DNA of 44,811 nucleotides from an uncultured Saprospiraceae bacterium (GTDB lineage: Bacteria; Bacteroidota; Bacteroidia; Chitinophagales; Saprospiraceae), in contig CALAJP010000193.1 in NCBI GenBank assembly GCA_937922815.1, positions 1 through 44,811 on the forward strand, written 5' to 3'. Below the pieces are notes generated by a model. The model had not been told where the DNA came from and ran no database searches. It saw only the letters and a list, made by a program, of their open reading frames with translations. A program made the position numbers and the translations under genes. Positions 23,731 through 31,549 of the stretch are shown piece by piece. Each line of letters starts with the position of its first letter. The first letter of the stretch is position 1.

Positions 23731-24894
23731 CTACCTTCTGGCGAAAGATTCTTTAGGCTCTTGAAAACGGACAACTAATTTGTAATTGGCATTCAAGGAA
23801 GCAATAACAGGGTCAAGCATTAATGCAACTAAATCTTTGGCTTGTTCTTTGGCTTTATCGAAAACTAAATCGTCTTTAGCATCTTTCAGAAATGCCTTTC
23901 TCAATAAATTTAAATTTTCATTAAAATCTTCTTCACTAATTTCTCTCATCCAACCAATAGATAATTTTTCGATTTTAGGAAAAACTTCATGGGATAAAAT
24001 TTCTGGCTCGGGAAGTGTAACCAAAATAGATTGACTTTTAGGATAAATTTTTATTTCGAAAAAAGATTTTAAATCAAAACCTATTTTCAAATAACTGATG
24101 GCAGAAATATCAATATCTGTCGAAGAAACAGAATAACGCCATACTTTAGTATCGTTCTTTTTCGTAATTCCTTTTTTGTCTCTCACTTCGAAAACGGCAA
24201 GTTCAGAAATAGCCGTTTCTATTTTTTCTTGCATTAAATTTCGAGAACGACCAAAATCTTCGATGGCAGCCATTTTAGTTAAGCGTTGAACGGTAGGTTG
24301 AAGAGCTTCCGAAAAAGCAATTCCACAAGGTGTTTCTACCTTAGTTCCCGCAGCCATAAAAGAACCGTTATCTGTTTCTATAGCATCGGTTATCGTTTTG
24401 CTAACCATGAAACAAATATACCTACTCATTACTTCATTAAAATGTTCTACCGCTTCGCTAGCATATTGTTCGTACCACGATGCTACGTCAGCAGAACCCC
24501 CGTCTTTCAAAGCCGTAAAATCTTTATAAATCATAGCCGTTAAATTCTCATGATGATGGGCATAAGCTAACGACAAATGGTTTCTTAAAGAATCGCTTAA
24601 GCCCATTCGGTTTCCCAAATGAAGCAATACGTTAAGATTATAATCTTCGACCATTGCATTGAATTCCTTTTCGTAACGAAATGGGTTTTGCAAGACGGCA
24701 AGCATATTTTTATCATCCAAATTGGGTTGAAAAGTAGCATCTTGGTAGAGTACATCAACTTTTTTAGGGATGACCGTAAGAGAACCTGCTTTGCTCAGTA
24801 AGTTGGTGTTTTTAACTACTAATACTCCGGCTACAACAACTAATGATGCAAAAACAACATACATTATTGACTTAAGCATAGAAGATTCTCCCAT
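23731..24894 (-). CDS. Membrane-anchored DUF4230 domain protein
   Basis: This 387-residue protein has one N-terminal membrane helix (about residues 7-27, LKSIMYVVFASLVVVAGVLVV). A helical middle region follows, with no recognised domain. The C-terminal DUF4230 domain (about 225-380) shows the pattern KVWRYSVSSTDIDISAIS, a KIGFDLKSFFEIKI strand and VTLPEPEILSHEV. DUF4230 proteins are widespread membrane-anchored proteins of unknown function, common in Bacteroidota and Firmicutes. The extended helical insert between anchor and DUF4230 is not typical of the shortest members. It stands alone, convergent with ndk. Confidence 0.75.
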   Translation of the reverse strand: MGESSMLKSIMYVVFASLVVVAGVLVVKNTNLLSKAGSLTVIPKKVDVLYQDATFQPNLDDKNMLAVLQNPFRYEKEFNAMVEDYNLNVLLHLGNRMGLSDSLRNHLSLAYAHHHENLTAMIYKDFTALKDGGSADVASWYEQYASEAVEHFNEVMSRYICFMVSKTITDAIETDNGSFMAAGTKVETPCGIAFSEALQPTVQRLTKMAAIEDFGRSRNLMQEKIETAISELAVFEVRDKKGITKKNDTKVWRYSVSSTDIDISAISYLKIGFDLKSFFEIKIYPKSQSILVTLPEPEILSHEVFPKIEKLSIGWMREISEEDFNENLNLLRKAFLKDAKDDLVFDKAKEQAKDLVALMLDPVIASLNANYKLVVRFQEPKESFARR

Positions 24895-24990
24895 TTTATA
24901 TAAATTTTAATAGTAGTTTTTTCAAAATCTGTGATTCGTAATTATCTATAAAGACTTCTTTTATAAGAATTTGTCACAAAGTGAAGCATA

Positions 24991-26616
24991 TTATTTTGCG
25001 TACAATGCCTCTCTTTGTGCTTTTACGTCTTCAGATTTCAAATAATCGTTCCAAGACATCAATTTATCAATAACACCATTAGGCGTAATTTCAACAATTC
25101 GATTACAAACCGTATTCATCAATTCGTGGTCATGAGAATACATCATCAAATTATAACCAAAATCACTCAACCCATTATTCAAAGCCGTAATTGACTCCAA
25201 ATCCAAGTGATTGGTTGGTTCATCTAATACTAAGAAGTTAGGGTTTGCTAACATTAGTTTAGAAAGCATACATCTTACTTTTTCACCTCCCGAAAGTACC
25301 GATGATTTTTTCATTACTTCTTCTCCCGAAAACAACATTCTACCCAAAAATCCTCGAATAAATTGTTCGTCTTTTTCTTCAGAATATTCACGCAACCAAT
25401 CTACTAAATTGACATCTTGGTCTCCAGAGAAATATTCTCCATTGTCATTGGGCAAATAAGCCGAAGTTATTGTTTGTCCCCATTCGATACTGCCGCCATC
25501 GGCTTGTTGTTCTCCAGAAATAACTTCAAAGAATGATGTTACTACATTTGGATCTTTAGAATAAAGGGCAATTTTATCTTTTTTATTGTACATCAAGTCC
25601 ACATTTTGAAAAAGGACTTTTCCTTCAGAATCTCTTTTCGTTAAGCCTGTAACTTTCAAGATTTGGTCACCAGGTTCTCTTTCTGGTTTGAAAGCGATAT
25701 AAGGATATTTTCTTGAAGAAGGCTGTATGTTTTCTATTTTAAGCTTTTCTAATGCTTTTTTACGAGAAGTAGCTTGTTTTGATTTAGAAGCATTCGCAGA
25801 GAAACGTTGAATAAACTCCATCAACTCTTTACGCTTTTGGTCTGTTTTCTTATTTTTATCCGCCATTTGCTTACTCATCAACTGACTTGATTCGTACCAG
25901 AACGTATAGTTACCTGAGTATTGTTTAACTTTTTTATAGTCAATATCCACGATATGCGTACAAACCATATCTAGGAAATAACGGTCATGCGAAACAACAA
26001 TTACTGTGTTTTTGAAATCTGCTAAGAAATCCGCCAACCATGTTACTGTTTCTGCATCCAAGTCATTGGTAGGCTCATCGAGTAAAACGATATCTGGATT
26101 ACCAAACAATACTTGTGCTAACAAGACCTTAACCCTTTGGTTACCTGTCAAATCTTTCATTAACTTGTAATGTTCAGATTCTTTCAATCCCAAATGGCTC
26201 AATAAGGTAGCAGAATCCGTTTCGGCATTCCATCCGCCCATTTCTCCATATTCTTGTTCTAATTCAGCCGCTTTCATTCCATCTGCTTCTGTAGCATCTG
26301 GATCCATATAGATGGCGTTCTTTTCAACCATGATATCGTACATTTTTTTATGTCCCATTATCACCGTATCCAAGGCTGTAAATTCATTATACGCAAAGTG
26401 GTTTTGGCTTAAAACCGCCATTCTTTTTCCTGGTTCTAGACTAACATGACCTTGATTGGCTTCAATTTCACCAGAAAGGATTTTCAAAAAAGTTGATTTA
26501 CCAGCACCGTTCGCTCCAATAATTCCATAACAATTCCCATCTCCGAAACTGATATTTACTTCATCAAAAAGAACACGTTTGCCAAACTGTAGGCTTATAT
26601 CATTAACACTTAACAT
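24991..26616 (-). CDS. ABC-F family ATPase, YbiT/EttA-like
   Basis: ABC-F proteins are soluble tandem ATPases that act on the ribosome as translation factors; some protect from antibiotics. The 541 residues match the YbiT subgroup. NBD1 has Walker A GANGAGKST (about 36-44), an unusual signature LTGNQRVKVLLAQ and Walker B IVLLDEPTNDLD. A P-site-interaction-type linker follows with FSANASKSKQATSRKKALEK (about 275-294). In NBD2 the signature LSGGEKVRCMLS and Walker B FLVLDEPTNHLD are good, but the Walker A position reads IALYSKDPNVVTSFF (about 350) and lacks GxxxxGK[ST]. The second ATP site therefore looks degenerate. It is transcribed alone, with a likely promoter at 26679-26708. Confidence 0.92.
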   Translation of the reverse strand: MLSVNDISLQFGKRVLFDEVNISFGDGNCYGIIGANGAGKSTFLKILSGEIEANQGHVSLEPGKRMAVLSQNHFAYNEFTALDTVIMGHKKMYDIMVEKNAIYMDPDATEADGMKAAELEQEYGEMGGWNAETDSATLLSHLGLKESEHYKLMKDLTGNQRVKVLLAQVLFGNPDIVLLDEPTNDLDAETVTWLADFLADFKNTVIVVSHDRYFLDMVCTHIVDIDYKKVKQYSGNYTFWYESSQLMSKQMADKNKKTDQKRKELMEFIQRFSANASKSKQATSRKKALEKLKIENIQPSSRKYPYIAFKPEREPGDQILKVTGLTKRDSEGKVLFQNVDLMYNKKDKIALYSKDPNVVTSFFEVISGEQQADGGSIEWGQTITSAYLPNDNGEYFSGDQDVNLVDWLREYSEEKDEQFIRGFLGRMLFSGEEVMKKSSVLSGGEKVRCMLSKLMLANPNFLVLDEPTNHLDLESITALNNGLSDFGYNLMMYSHDHELMNTVCNRIVEITPNGVIDKLMSWNDYLKSEDVKAQREALYAK

Positions 26617-26973
26617 ATATGCGTTGTTATTATTTAAATTTCAAATAGGAAAGAAGCCTAATATAAGGCTTAAAAACGCAAATATAACAAGCCTTTTGCG
26701 AAAATAAAGCATTAAGAATAAGTAATTTTTAGGGAAATTGAGATACTTTTTTTATTTGGAATCGAAACGCCTTATTTTTTTGTTTCAAGCAAGTTGTATT
26801 ACAAATGTTTTACTTATTTTCGAGCCCAAATAGAGCCAATTACTATAACCTTGTCCCTATTCCTTTTCATTTTTTTGTAGTACACCCTATTCTAAAGTCC
26901 ATCCACCCCTAATTCAATCCTGTATTTTACAAAAATGTCTTTTAAACTTATTAACCATATTATAATATTAGCT
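26617..26973. other. 357-base intergenic region, largely featureless
   Basis: This A/T-rich gap lies between the ABC-F gene and a lipoprotein gene, both on the minus strand. The only element I can support is a promoter-like sequence at 26679-26708 for the ABC-F gene. A minus-strand ATG ORF of 18 codons occurs in the middle, but it is too short to defend. No hairpin terminator, tRNA or repeat copy is seen. Confidence 0.6.
26679..26708 (-). promoter_or_regulatory. Probable promoter of the ABC-F gene
   Basis: On the minus strand TTTA (26705-26708), 18 bases, then TATATTTG (26679-26686). The -7 half is a full consensus match and the -33 half is approximate. It lies 62 bases upstream of the start codon. 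Confidence 0.5.
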
Positions 26974-27384
26974 CTATAGCCCTGTGTATCCCGTAAGAAT
27001 AATTTTTTGTTCTGAATTAAACCCAAACTCATAGGTTCTCCATTCCTTTAATAGCTCACTCGGGCGTTCTCCATAAATTTCTCTTATCATAGAAGAGTCT
27101 AAAATTAAATGGTTTAAGCTGTCTAGTTCTTGCTTAGTTGTTTTACTTTTAAACATAGGGTCAAATTTTTTAATCCTATTCTTTTTGTAAATTAGTATTG
27201 TAATCGAATCTTGTTGTGTGGAATCGTATTCGTGATATATTTTATCAGGAAACCCAGATTGCCTAATTAAGTAATTAGAATTTCTCTCCATCCATGAACT
27301 CATTCGACGAGATATTACAATGTAGCAAGATTCAAACACAGTTGTAAGTGTTAACAAAATAGCTAACAGTTTTATAAGTTTCAT
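26974..27384 (-). CDS. Small putative lipoprotein, unknown function
   Basis: This 136-residue protein begins KLIKLLAILLTLTTVFESC. That is a short basic start, a hydrophobic core and a cysteine at residue 20 that fits the relaxed Bacteroidota lipobox. After the cysteine comes YIVISRR, with no acidic surface-export signal, so a periplasm-facing lipoprotein is more likely than a surface one. The rest is a charged alpha/beta domain with no family I recognise (TILIYKKNRIKKFDP, ending KIILTGYTGL). It is 42 bases downstream of the DUF5683 gene on the same strand and could be the last gene of the parB transcript. Confidence 0.6.
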   Translation of the reverse strand: MKLIKLLAILLTLTTVFESCYIVISRRMSSWMERNSNYLIRQSGFPDKIYHEYDSTQQDSITILIYKKNRIKKFDPMFKSKTTKQELDSLNHLILDSSMIREIYGERPSELLKEWRTYEFGFNSEQKIILTGYTGL

Positions 27385-27426
27385 TTGAAATACTGTCTAA
27401 TTTGAAATATTTTTTCGCGACTATGG

Positions 27427-28047
27427 TTATGGCCAGATTGGTTGAATATTTTGGCGTGAGGTTTTATTCTCTGATACATTAATACGAAGGCTTAAACCTC
27501 CTATAGGTGTAGTGTTTTGCTGTTGTAAACTAGGGCTGATGTTCATTGTCAAATCATCAGATATTTCAAACTCAAGAAGATGAGCATCTACATAGGCTTC
27601 TATTATTGTAAATATATAGCCTATTGACAAGTATATCCAACTCACTTGTCTTTGTTTATTAAACCTGTTTCTCCTTGAATTTAATGTAGTTTCGGTAATA
27701 GTTGAAGATGGCAACCCTGTTTCTTCAATAATAGTCTCAATCTCTACCCCTTCTAGCAAATCTATATAAGCGTTATTGTACAAATTATATAAATCTGTGT
27801 TTCTATCTATGAAGTATATTCCTGCGGCTATGCCTCCATAAACAATGGGCAGTTTCCAGTATCTACGATTGTAAATCTGCCCTCCTCCAGGGAAAATACC
27901 AAACAAAGCCGCTTTTCGGGGAATAGGCTTAAATTTCTTTTTAGTTTTCACCACCTCTAAGCTATCACTACTCTGACATACGGCTTCTTGGCCCAAGAAC
28001 ATGGAGCATAATAACAGTATAAAAGATACTAATATTTTTCTTGCCAT
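27427..28047 (-). CDS. DUF5683 domain-containing protein
   Basis: This exported protein has 206 residues: a signal peptide to about residue 25, then the DUF5683 signature KAALFGIFPGGGQIYNRRYWK (about 45-65, of which FPGGGQIYN is the hallmark), a hydrophobic segment LPIVYGGIAAGIYFI and a second near SWIYLSIGYIFTIIEAYVDA. The family is common in Bacteroidota and is typically encoded directly after parB, as here. It is predicted to be membrane-associated, function unknown. The start overlaps the parB stop in TAATG, so translation is probably coupled. Confidence 0.85.
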   Translation of the reverse strand: MARKILVSFILLLCSMFLGQEAVCQSSDSLEVVKTKKKFKPIPRKAALFGIFPGGGQIYNRRYWKLPIVYGGIAAGIYFIDRNTDLYNLYNNAYIDLLEGVEIETIIEETGLPSSTITETTLNSRRNRFNKQRQVSWIYLSIGYIFTIIEAYVDAHLLEFEISDDLTMNISPSLQQQNTTPIGGLSLRINVSENKTSRQNIQPIWP

Positions 28048-28955
28048 TAATCTTCTTTAATATGGTCCATTAATTCCAAAATTCGATTCAATTCTCCATC
28101 ATTACCGAAATTAATTACAATTTGACCCTTCCCTTTATCATTTCTTTTTAGATTGACTTTTGTTCCAAAAATTGATTTTAGGTTATTTTGAGCAGCAACA
28201 ATTTCAGGGTTATAGGTGTTTTCAGCAGCAGGTTTAGCAGATATTCCATTTTTAAAATTACGTACTAAGTCTTCAAGTTTACGAACTGACAAACTTTGTT
28301 CAATCGTTTGTTTGAAAAAAGATAATTGCACCGCAACATCATCAACTCTTGTCAATTCGCGAGCATGTCCCATCGAAATTTCTTGTGTTTTTACCGCAGT
28401 TTGGATTTGAGGAGGCAATTTCAAAATACTTAAGTAATTAGAAATAGTAGACCTTTTTTTACCCACCCGTGGTGACAATTTTTCTTGAGTCAAATCACAT
28501 TCATCAATTAATCGTTGATAAGAAGTTGCAATTTCAATTGGGTTTAAATCTTGTCTTTGTATATTTTCTATCAACGCCAATTCTAATACTTCGTGCGATT
28601 CTGCTGTCCTAATATAGCAAGGAATCGTTTCTAATTCAGCTAATTGAGCAGCTCTCCACCTACGTTCACCCGAAATAATCTGATACGATTCAGCACTCAT
28701 TCTTCTGACTGTAATGGGCTGAATAAGACCATGTGTTTTTATAGACTGAGAAAGCTCTGTTAGTTTATCTTCGTCAAAAGCAATTCTAGGTTGCTCCATA
28801 TTTCTTTCTATTAAAGAAAGCTTTAACGATGCAATTTGATTAGAATATTCTCTTTCAAAGTTTTCAGGTTCTTTGCTTATTACTTCTTCTACTTTTTGGG
28901 GCGTTAATAATGCTCGAACACCTAACCCTAAATTCTTTTTATTTACTTTTTTCAT
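28047..28955 (-). CDS. parB: Chromosome partitioning protein ParB
   Basis: ParB is the CTPase/DNA clamp that loads at parS and works with ParA to segregate the chromosome. The 302 residues include the N-terminal LGLGVRALL segment (the ParA-contact motif), the ParB/Srx CTP-binding domain with GERRWRAAQ (about 97-105) and ENIQRQDLNPIE (about 130-141), the helix-turn-helix around LSPRVGKKRSTISNYLSIL (about 158-176), and a C-terminal dimerisation domain. The usual Box II arginines are present. parA, normally just upstream, is not here: gpsA lies upstream instead, and a separate promoter is visible at 29023. I see no 16-bp parS site in the window. Confidence 0.95.
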   Translation of the reverse strand: MKKVNKKNLGLGVRALLTPQKVEEVISKEPENFEREYSNQIASLKLSLIERNMEQPRIAFDEDKLTELSQSIKTHGLIQPITVRRMSAESYQIISGERRWRAAQLAELETIPCYIRTAESHEVLELALIENIQRQDLNPIEIATSYQRLIDECDLTQEKLSPRVGKKRSTISNYLSILKLPPQIQTAVKTQEISMGHARELTRVDDVAVQLSFFKQTIEQSLSVRKLEDLVRNFKNGISAKPAAENTYNPEIVAAQNNLKSIFGTKVNLKRNDKGKGQIVINFGNDGELNRILELMDHIKED

Positions 28956-29022
28956 AAAGCACTTTAGTCAATCAAAATATTTTTGAACTATAATTCTATT
29001 AGTCTATTTACTAAACGGAAAA

Positions 29023-29053
29023 CAAAAATAGGTATTTTTTTAAAAAGGTTAAA
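29023..29053 (-). promoter_or_regulatory. Probable promoter of parB
   Basis: On the minus strand TTTA (29050-29053), 19 bases, then TATTTTTG (29023-29030), located 67 bases upstream of the parB start. The -7 half is a consensus match and the -33 half has one mismatch. It begins inside the short gap after gpsA, so parB can be expressed apart from it. Confidence 0.5.
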
Positions 29054-29072
29054 TTCCTACTTTCTTTAACAA

Positions 29073-30107
29073 CTATAAAAAATCTACATCTACATCATAA
29101 GGATACCTCATCAAATAAGACAACGATTTTTCTAAATCAGCTCCTTTTAATAATACATCATAAATAACGTCCATTATTGGGCAATGTACTTTATAATGTT
29201 TTATCAATACTTTTATAATTTGTATGGTTCGTATTCCTTCGGCTAACTCTGCCATTTCCTCTCTGACTTTATCAAAATCTTTTAACTCTGCCATTCGTTT
29301 ACCGAAAGTGAAGTTTCTACTTTTTTCACTTGTTGCAGTAGCTATCAAGTCCCCGATGCCAGCAGTTCCCAAAAAAGCGATACTATTAGTTCCCATTGCC
29401 TTTCCCAGGGTAATCATTTCGACTAAACCTCGAGTAACAAGCATAGCTTGTATGTTTTTTCCCAACCCAGCTCCCGTCAGCATTCCAGAACCTAAAGCAA
29501 TCGCATTTTTTAATGCCCCAGCCAGCTCTGCTCCTAACATATCATAAGAACCAAAAACATGAAATTTCTTAGAAGCGAGCACTAGTTGTCCTTTTTTAAT
29601 TACTTCTCGATACTTGCTAGCAATAAGTGTTGCTGTTGGCTGACCTTCAAGGATTTCAGAAGCTAAGTTAGGTCCCGAAAGACAGCCAATTCTTAATACG
29701 TCTGTTTCTTCTTTTATTACTTGGCTCATCGTACAAATATCCTTTCGCTCTATATTTCCATCAACCCACTTAGATTCTGGTTGGTCCTTAACATCAAAAC
29801 CCTTGGTTCCATGAATAATAAAATGTTTAGGTTTTAGAAAAGGAGAAAAGTTACGTATCACTTCTCTGAAAACGTCCGATGGAATAATAGGGAAAAGAAG
29901 TTGACATTTGTCTGTCAGGTATTGAGGGTCAGCGGTAAAAGTAATATTATCGGCTATTTCATACCCTAGATGTCTCCTTTCTTCATTGATTTGCGTTGCT
30001 AAATCCGCGGAACGAGTATAAACCAATACATCATTATTTAGAGCTATCAACCTTGCGATTGCAGTTCCGAAACTTCCTGAACCAATAATGCCTGCTGCTT
30101 GAGCCAT
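29073..30107 (-). CDS. gpsA: Glycerol-3-phosphate dehydrogenase (NAD(P)+)
   Basis: GpsA reduces dihydroxyacetone phosphate to sn-glycerol 3-phosphate for phospholipid synthesis. The N-terminal Rossmann domain has GIIGSGSFGTAIA (about 6-18), with the GxGxxG variant of the family. The catalytic region includes ELAGALKNAIALGSGM (about 195-210), with the active-site lysine, and GTAGIGDLIATATSEKSRN (about 248-266). At 344 residues the length is normal. A minus-strand TATCTTTG (30143-30150) about 36 bases upstream may be its -7 element; I see no good -33 half. Confidence 0.95.
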   Translation of the reverse strand: MAQAAGIIGSGSFGTAIARLIALNNDVLVYTRSADLATQINEERRHLGYEIADNITFTADPQYLTDKCQLLFPIIPSDVFREVIRNFSPFLKPKHFIIHGTKGFDVKDQPESKWVDGNIERKDICTMSQVIKEETDVLRIGCLSGPNLASEILEGQPTATLIASKYREVIKKGQLVLASKKFHVFGSYDMLGAELAGALKNAIALGSGMLTGAGLGKNIQAMLVTRGLVEMITLGKAMGTNSIAFLGTAGIGDLIATATSEKSRNFTFGKRMAELKDFDKVREEMAELAEGIRTIQIIKVLIKHYKVHCPIMDVIYDVLLKGADLEKSLSYLMRYPYDVDVDFL

Positions 30108-30230
30108 ACAAAGGGTTTTATAAAAGTGATTTTAATCCAAGGCAAAGATAGTGGCGATTTTCCGATTAAAAAACTGTTCCTATAACAAATCAATATTAAA
30201 GTATGAGCTTGACGTATTTCGTAAAAAACA

Positions 30231-30260
30231 AAAGACTTAAATCTTTCGATTTAAGTCTTT
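30231..30260 (-). terminator. Rho-independent terminator of the Ser/Pro tRNA cluster
   Basis: A perfect 12-bp inverted repeat (30231-30242 and 30249-30260) with a six-base loop. On the minus strand it runs into TGTTTTTTAC and lies 11 bases after tRNA-Pro. Confidence 0.85.
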
Positions 30261-30271
30261 GAATGTTTATG

Positions 30272-30346
30272 TCGGGGTGGCAGGATTCGAACCTGCGACC
30301 CCCTGGTCCCAAACCAGGTGCGCTAACCGGACTGCGCTACACCCCG
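30272..30346 (-). tRNA. tRNA-Pro (UGG anticodon)
   Basis: The minus-strand sequence opens CGGGGTGTAGCGCAGTCCGG. The acceptor CGGGGTG pairs with CACCCCG, anticodon stem CCTGG/CCAGG encloses TTTGGGA with anticodon TGG, and the T arm has GGTTCGAATCC. 75 bases, no encoded CCA. It is second in the cluster after tRNA-Ser. Confidence 0.96.
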
Positions 30347-30361
30347 AAAATATTTTAAGTG

Positions 30362-30450
30362 CGGTGGAGGCGGGATTCGAACCCGCGGTACCCCGTTGAG
30401 AGTACGTCGGTTTAGCAAACCGGTGGTTTCAGCCACTCACCCACTCCACC
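30362..30450 (-). tRNA. tRNA-Ser (GCU anticodon)
   Basis: Minus strand, 89 bases, class II. The acceptor GGTGGAG pairs with CTCCACC, the anticodon loop TTGCTAA carries GCT, and the long variable arm (TACTCTCAACGGGGTA) is followed by T arm GGTTCGAATCC. It lies 15 bases upstream of tRNA-Pro. Confidence 0.95.
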
Positions 30451-30491
30451 TTTAAAAGAAGTTAAATAACCCTTTTATCTTAAAGGCGACG

Positions 30492-30523
30492 CAAAATTAG
30501 TAATACTTTTTTTATTGTCCAAA
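30492..30523 (-). promoter_or_regulatory. Bacteroidota promoter for the Ser/Pro tRNA cluster
   Basis: On the minus strand TTTG (30520-30523), 20 bases, then TAATTTTG (30492-30499) fully match the -33/-7 consensus. It lies 41 bases upstream of tRNA-Ser, matching the placement seen at the other tRNA cluster. Confidence 0.8.
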
Positions 30524-30566
30524 CTTTTTTGAATAAAAAAATAAAAAATTTAATTTTTCTAATTTA

Positions 30567-30574
30567 TATATTTG
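30567..30574 (+). promoter_or_regulatory. Bacteroidota -7 element upstream of purU
   Basis: TATATTTG matches TANNTTTG and lies 38 bases before the purU ATG. No properly spaced TTTG is present. It is back-to-back with the tRNA-Ser promoter. Confidence 0.4.
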
Positions 30575-30612
30575 CATTTCCTATAATTATTAGAAGCAAA
30601 AACATCGACTAA

Positions 30613-31455
30613 ATGCAAGATTCGAATAAGAATATCATTCTCATTAAATGTACCGACCAAAAAGGATTAATTTTTACCATTTCTGAAACTATCACCAAAT
30701 ATGGATTAAATATTGTTGCGAATCGAGAATTTGTTTCTCACGATACGAGTATGTTTTTTATGAGAACAGTAGTCGAAGGTACATTCTCAATGGATGATTT
30801 AAAGAATAAACTGCAAGATGTACTTCCTCTCAACGCAAATGTTGTAATTAAAAAATCTGAACCTAAGAGAATAGTAGTTCTAGCAACTAAAGAATCTCAT
30901 TGCCTTGGCGATTTGTTGATACGACAGTATGCTAATGAAATGAATGCCGAAATTAAAGCTGTTATCAGTAATCATAAAGTACTAAAAAATTTAGTCAAAG
31001 GTTTTGATATTCCTTATCACTTTGTAGATCACAAACATTTTTCGAGAGAAGAACACGAAAATTTAGTCATTCAAATTATAGAACAATACCAACCTGACAT
31101 CATTGTTTTAGCTAAATACATGCGAATACTAACCCCTAATTTCATCAAAAAATTCAATAATAAAATTATAAATATCCACCATTCTTTTTTACCCGCTTTT
31201 ATAGGTGCTAATCCTTATCGACAAGCCTATGACCGTGGCGTAAAAATCATTGGAGCGACTTCGCATTTCGTTACTGCGGATTTGGACGAAGGTCCTATTA
31301 TTGCACAGTCTGTAATACCTATCGACCATACCTATTCTCCAAAACAAATGGCTCAGGCAGGTAGAGATGTCGAAAAGGTAGTACTTGCTAATGCCTTAAA
31401 ACTGATGCTGGATGATAAGATTATCTTAGACGGAAATAAGACTTATATATTTTAA
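30613..31455 (+). CDS. purU: Formyltetrahydrofolate deformylase
   Basis: PurU hydrolyses 10-formyltetrahydrofolate to formate and tetrahydrofolate, balancing one-carbon pools. The 280 residues comprise an N-terminal ACT domain (about 5-85, starting IILIKCTDQKGLIFTISE) that in the family senses methionine and glycine, and a formyltransferase-type domain (about 90-275). The latter has YQPDIIVLAKYMRILTP, NIHHSFLPAFIGANPYRQA (about 191-209, with the catalytic Asn and His) and DLDEGPIIAQ with the catalytic Asp. Complete and normal length. With metH in the same window it touches folate and methionine metabolism, but the genes are not linked in an operon. Confidence 0.95.
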   Translation: MQDSNKNIILIKCTDQKGLIFTISETITKYGLNIVANREFVSHDTSMFFMRTVVEGTFSMDDLKNKLQDVLPLNANVVIKKSEPKRIVVLATKESHCLGDLLIRQYANEMNAEIKAVISNHKVLKNLVKGFDIPYHFVDHKHFSREEHENLVIQIIEQYQPDIIVLAKYMRILTPNFIKKFNNKIINIHHSFLPAFIGANPYRQAYDRGVKIIGATSHFVTADLDEGPIIAQSVIPIDHTYSPKQMAQAGRDVEKVVLANALKLMLDDKIILDGNKTYIF

Positions 31456-31549
31456 TAAAACTTATCTCCCCCCAATATAATTATTACGGGGTCTCATTTT
31501 CAAACATTTATATAATTAAGTCGATAGATGACAAACAACAAAAACTCAC

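Noticed and set aside
24928-24985. Sequence resembling the end of the MITE-like repeat (ATTCGTAATTATC followed by TA) and a nearby AAAGTGAAG
   Set aside because: The similarity covers only about 15 bases, has a two-base gap, and the internal motifs are in the wrong arrangement; chance similarity in A/T-rich DNA is enough to explain it.
26822-26880. 18-codon minus-strand ORF in the 26617-26973 gap
   Set aside because: Too short, no conserved features and no clear promoter; not distinguishable from chance.
31468-31494. CCCC...GGGG hairpin after purU
   Set aside because: Only four strong pairs around a large A/T loop and no T run, so it is not supported as a terminator.
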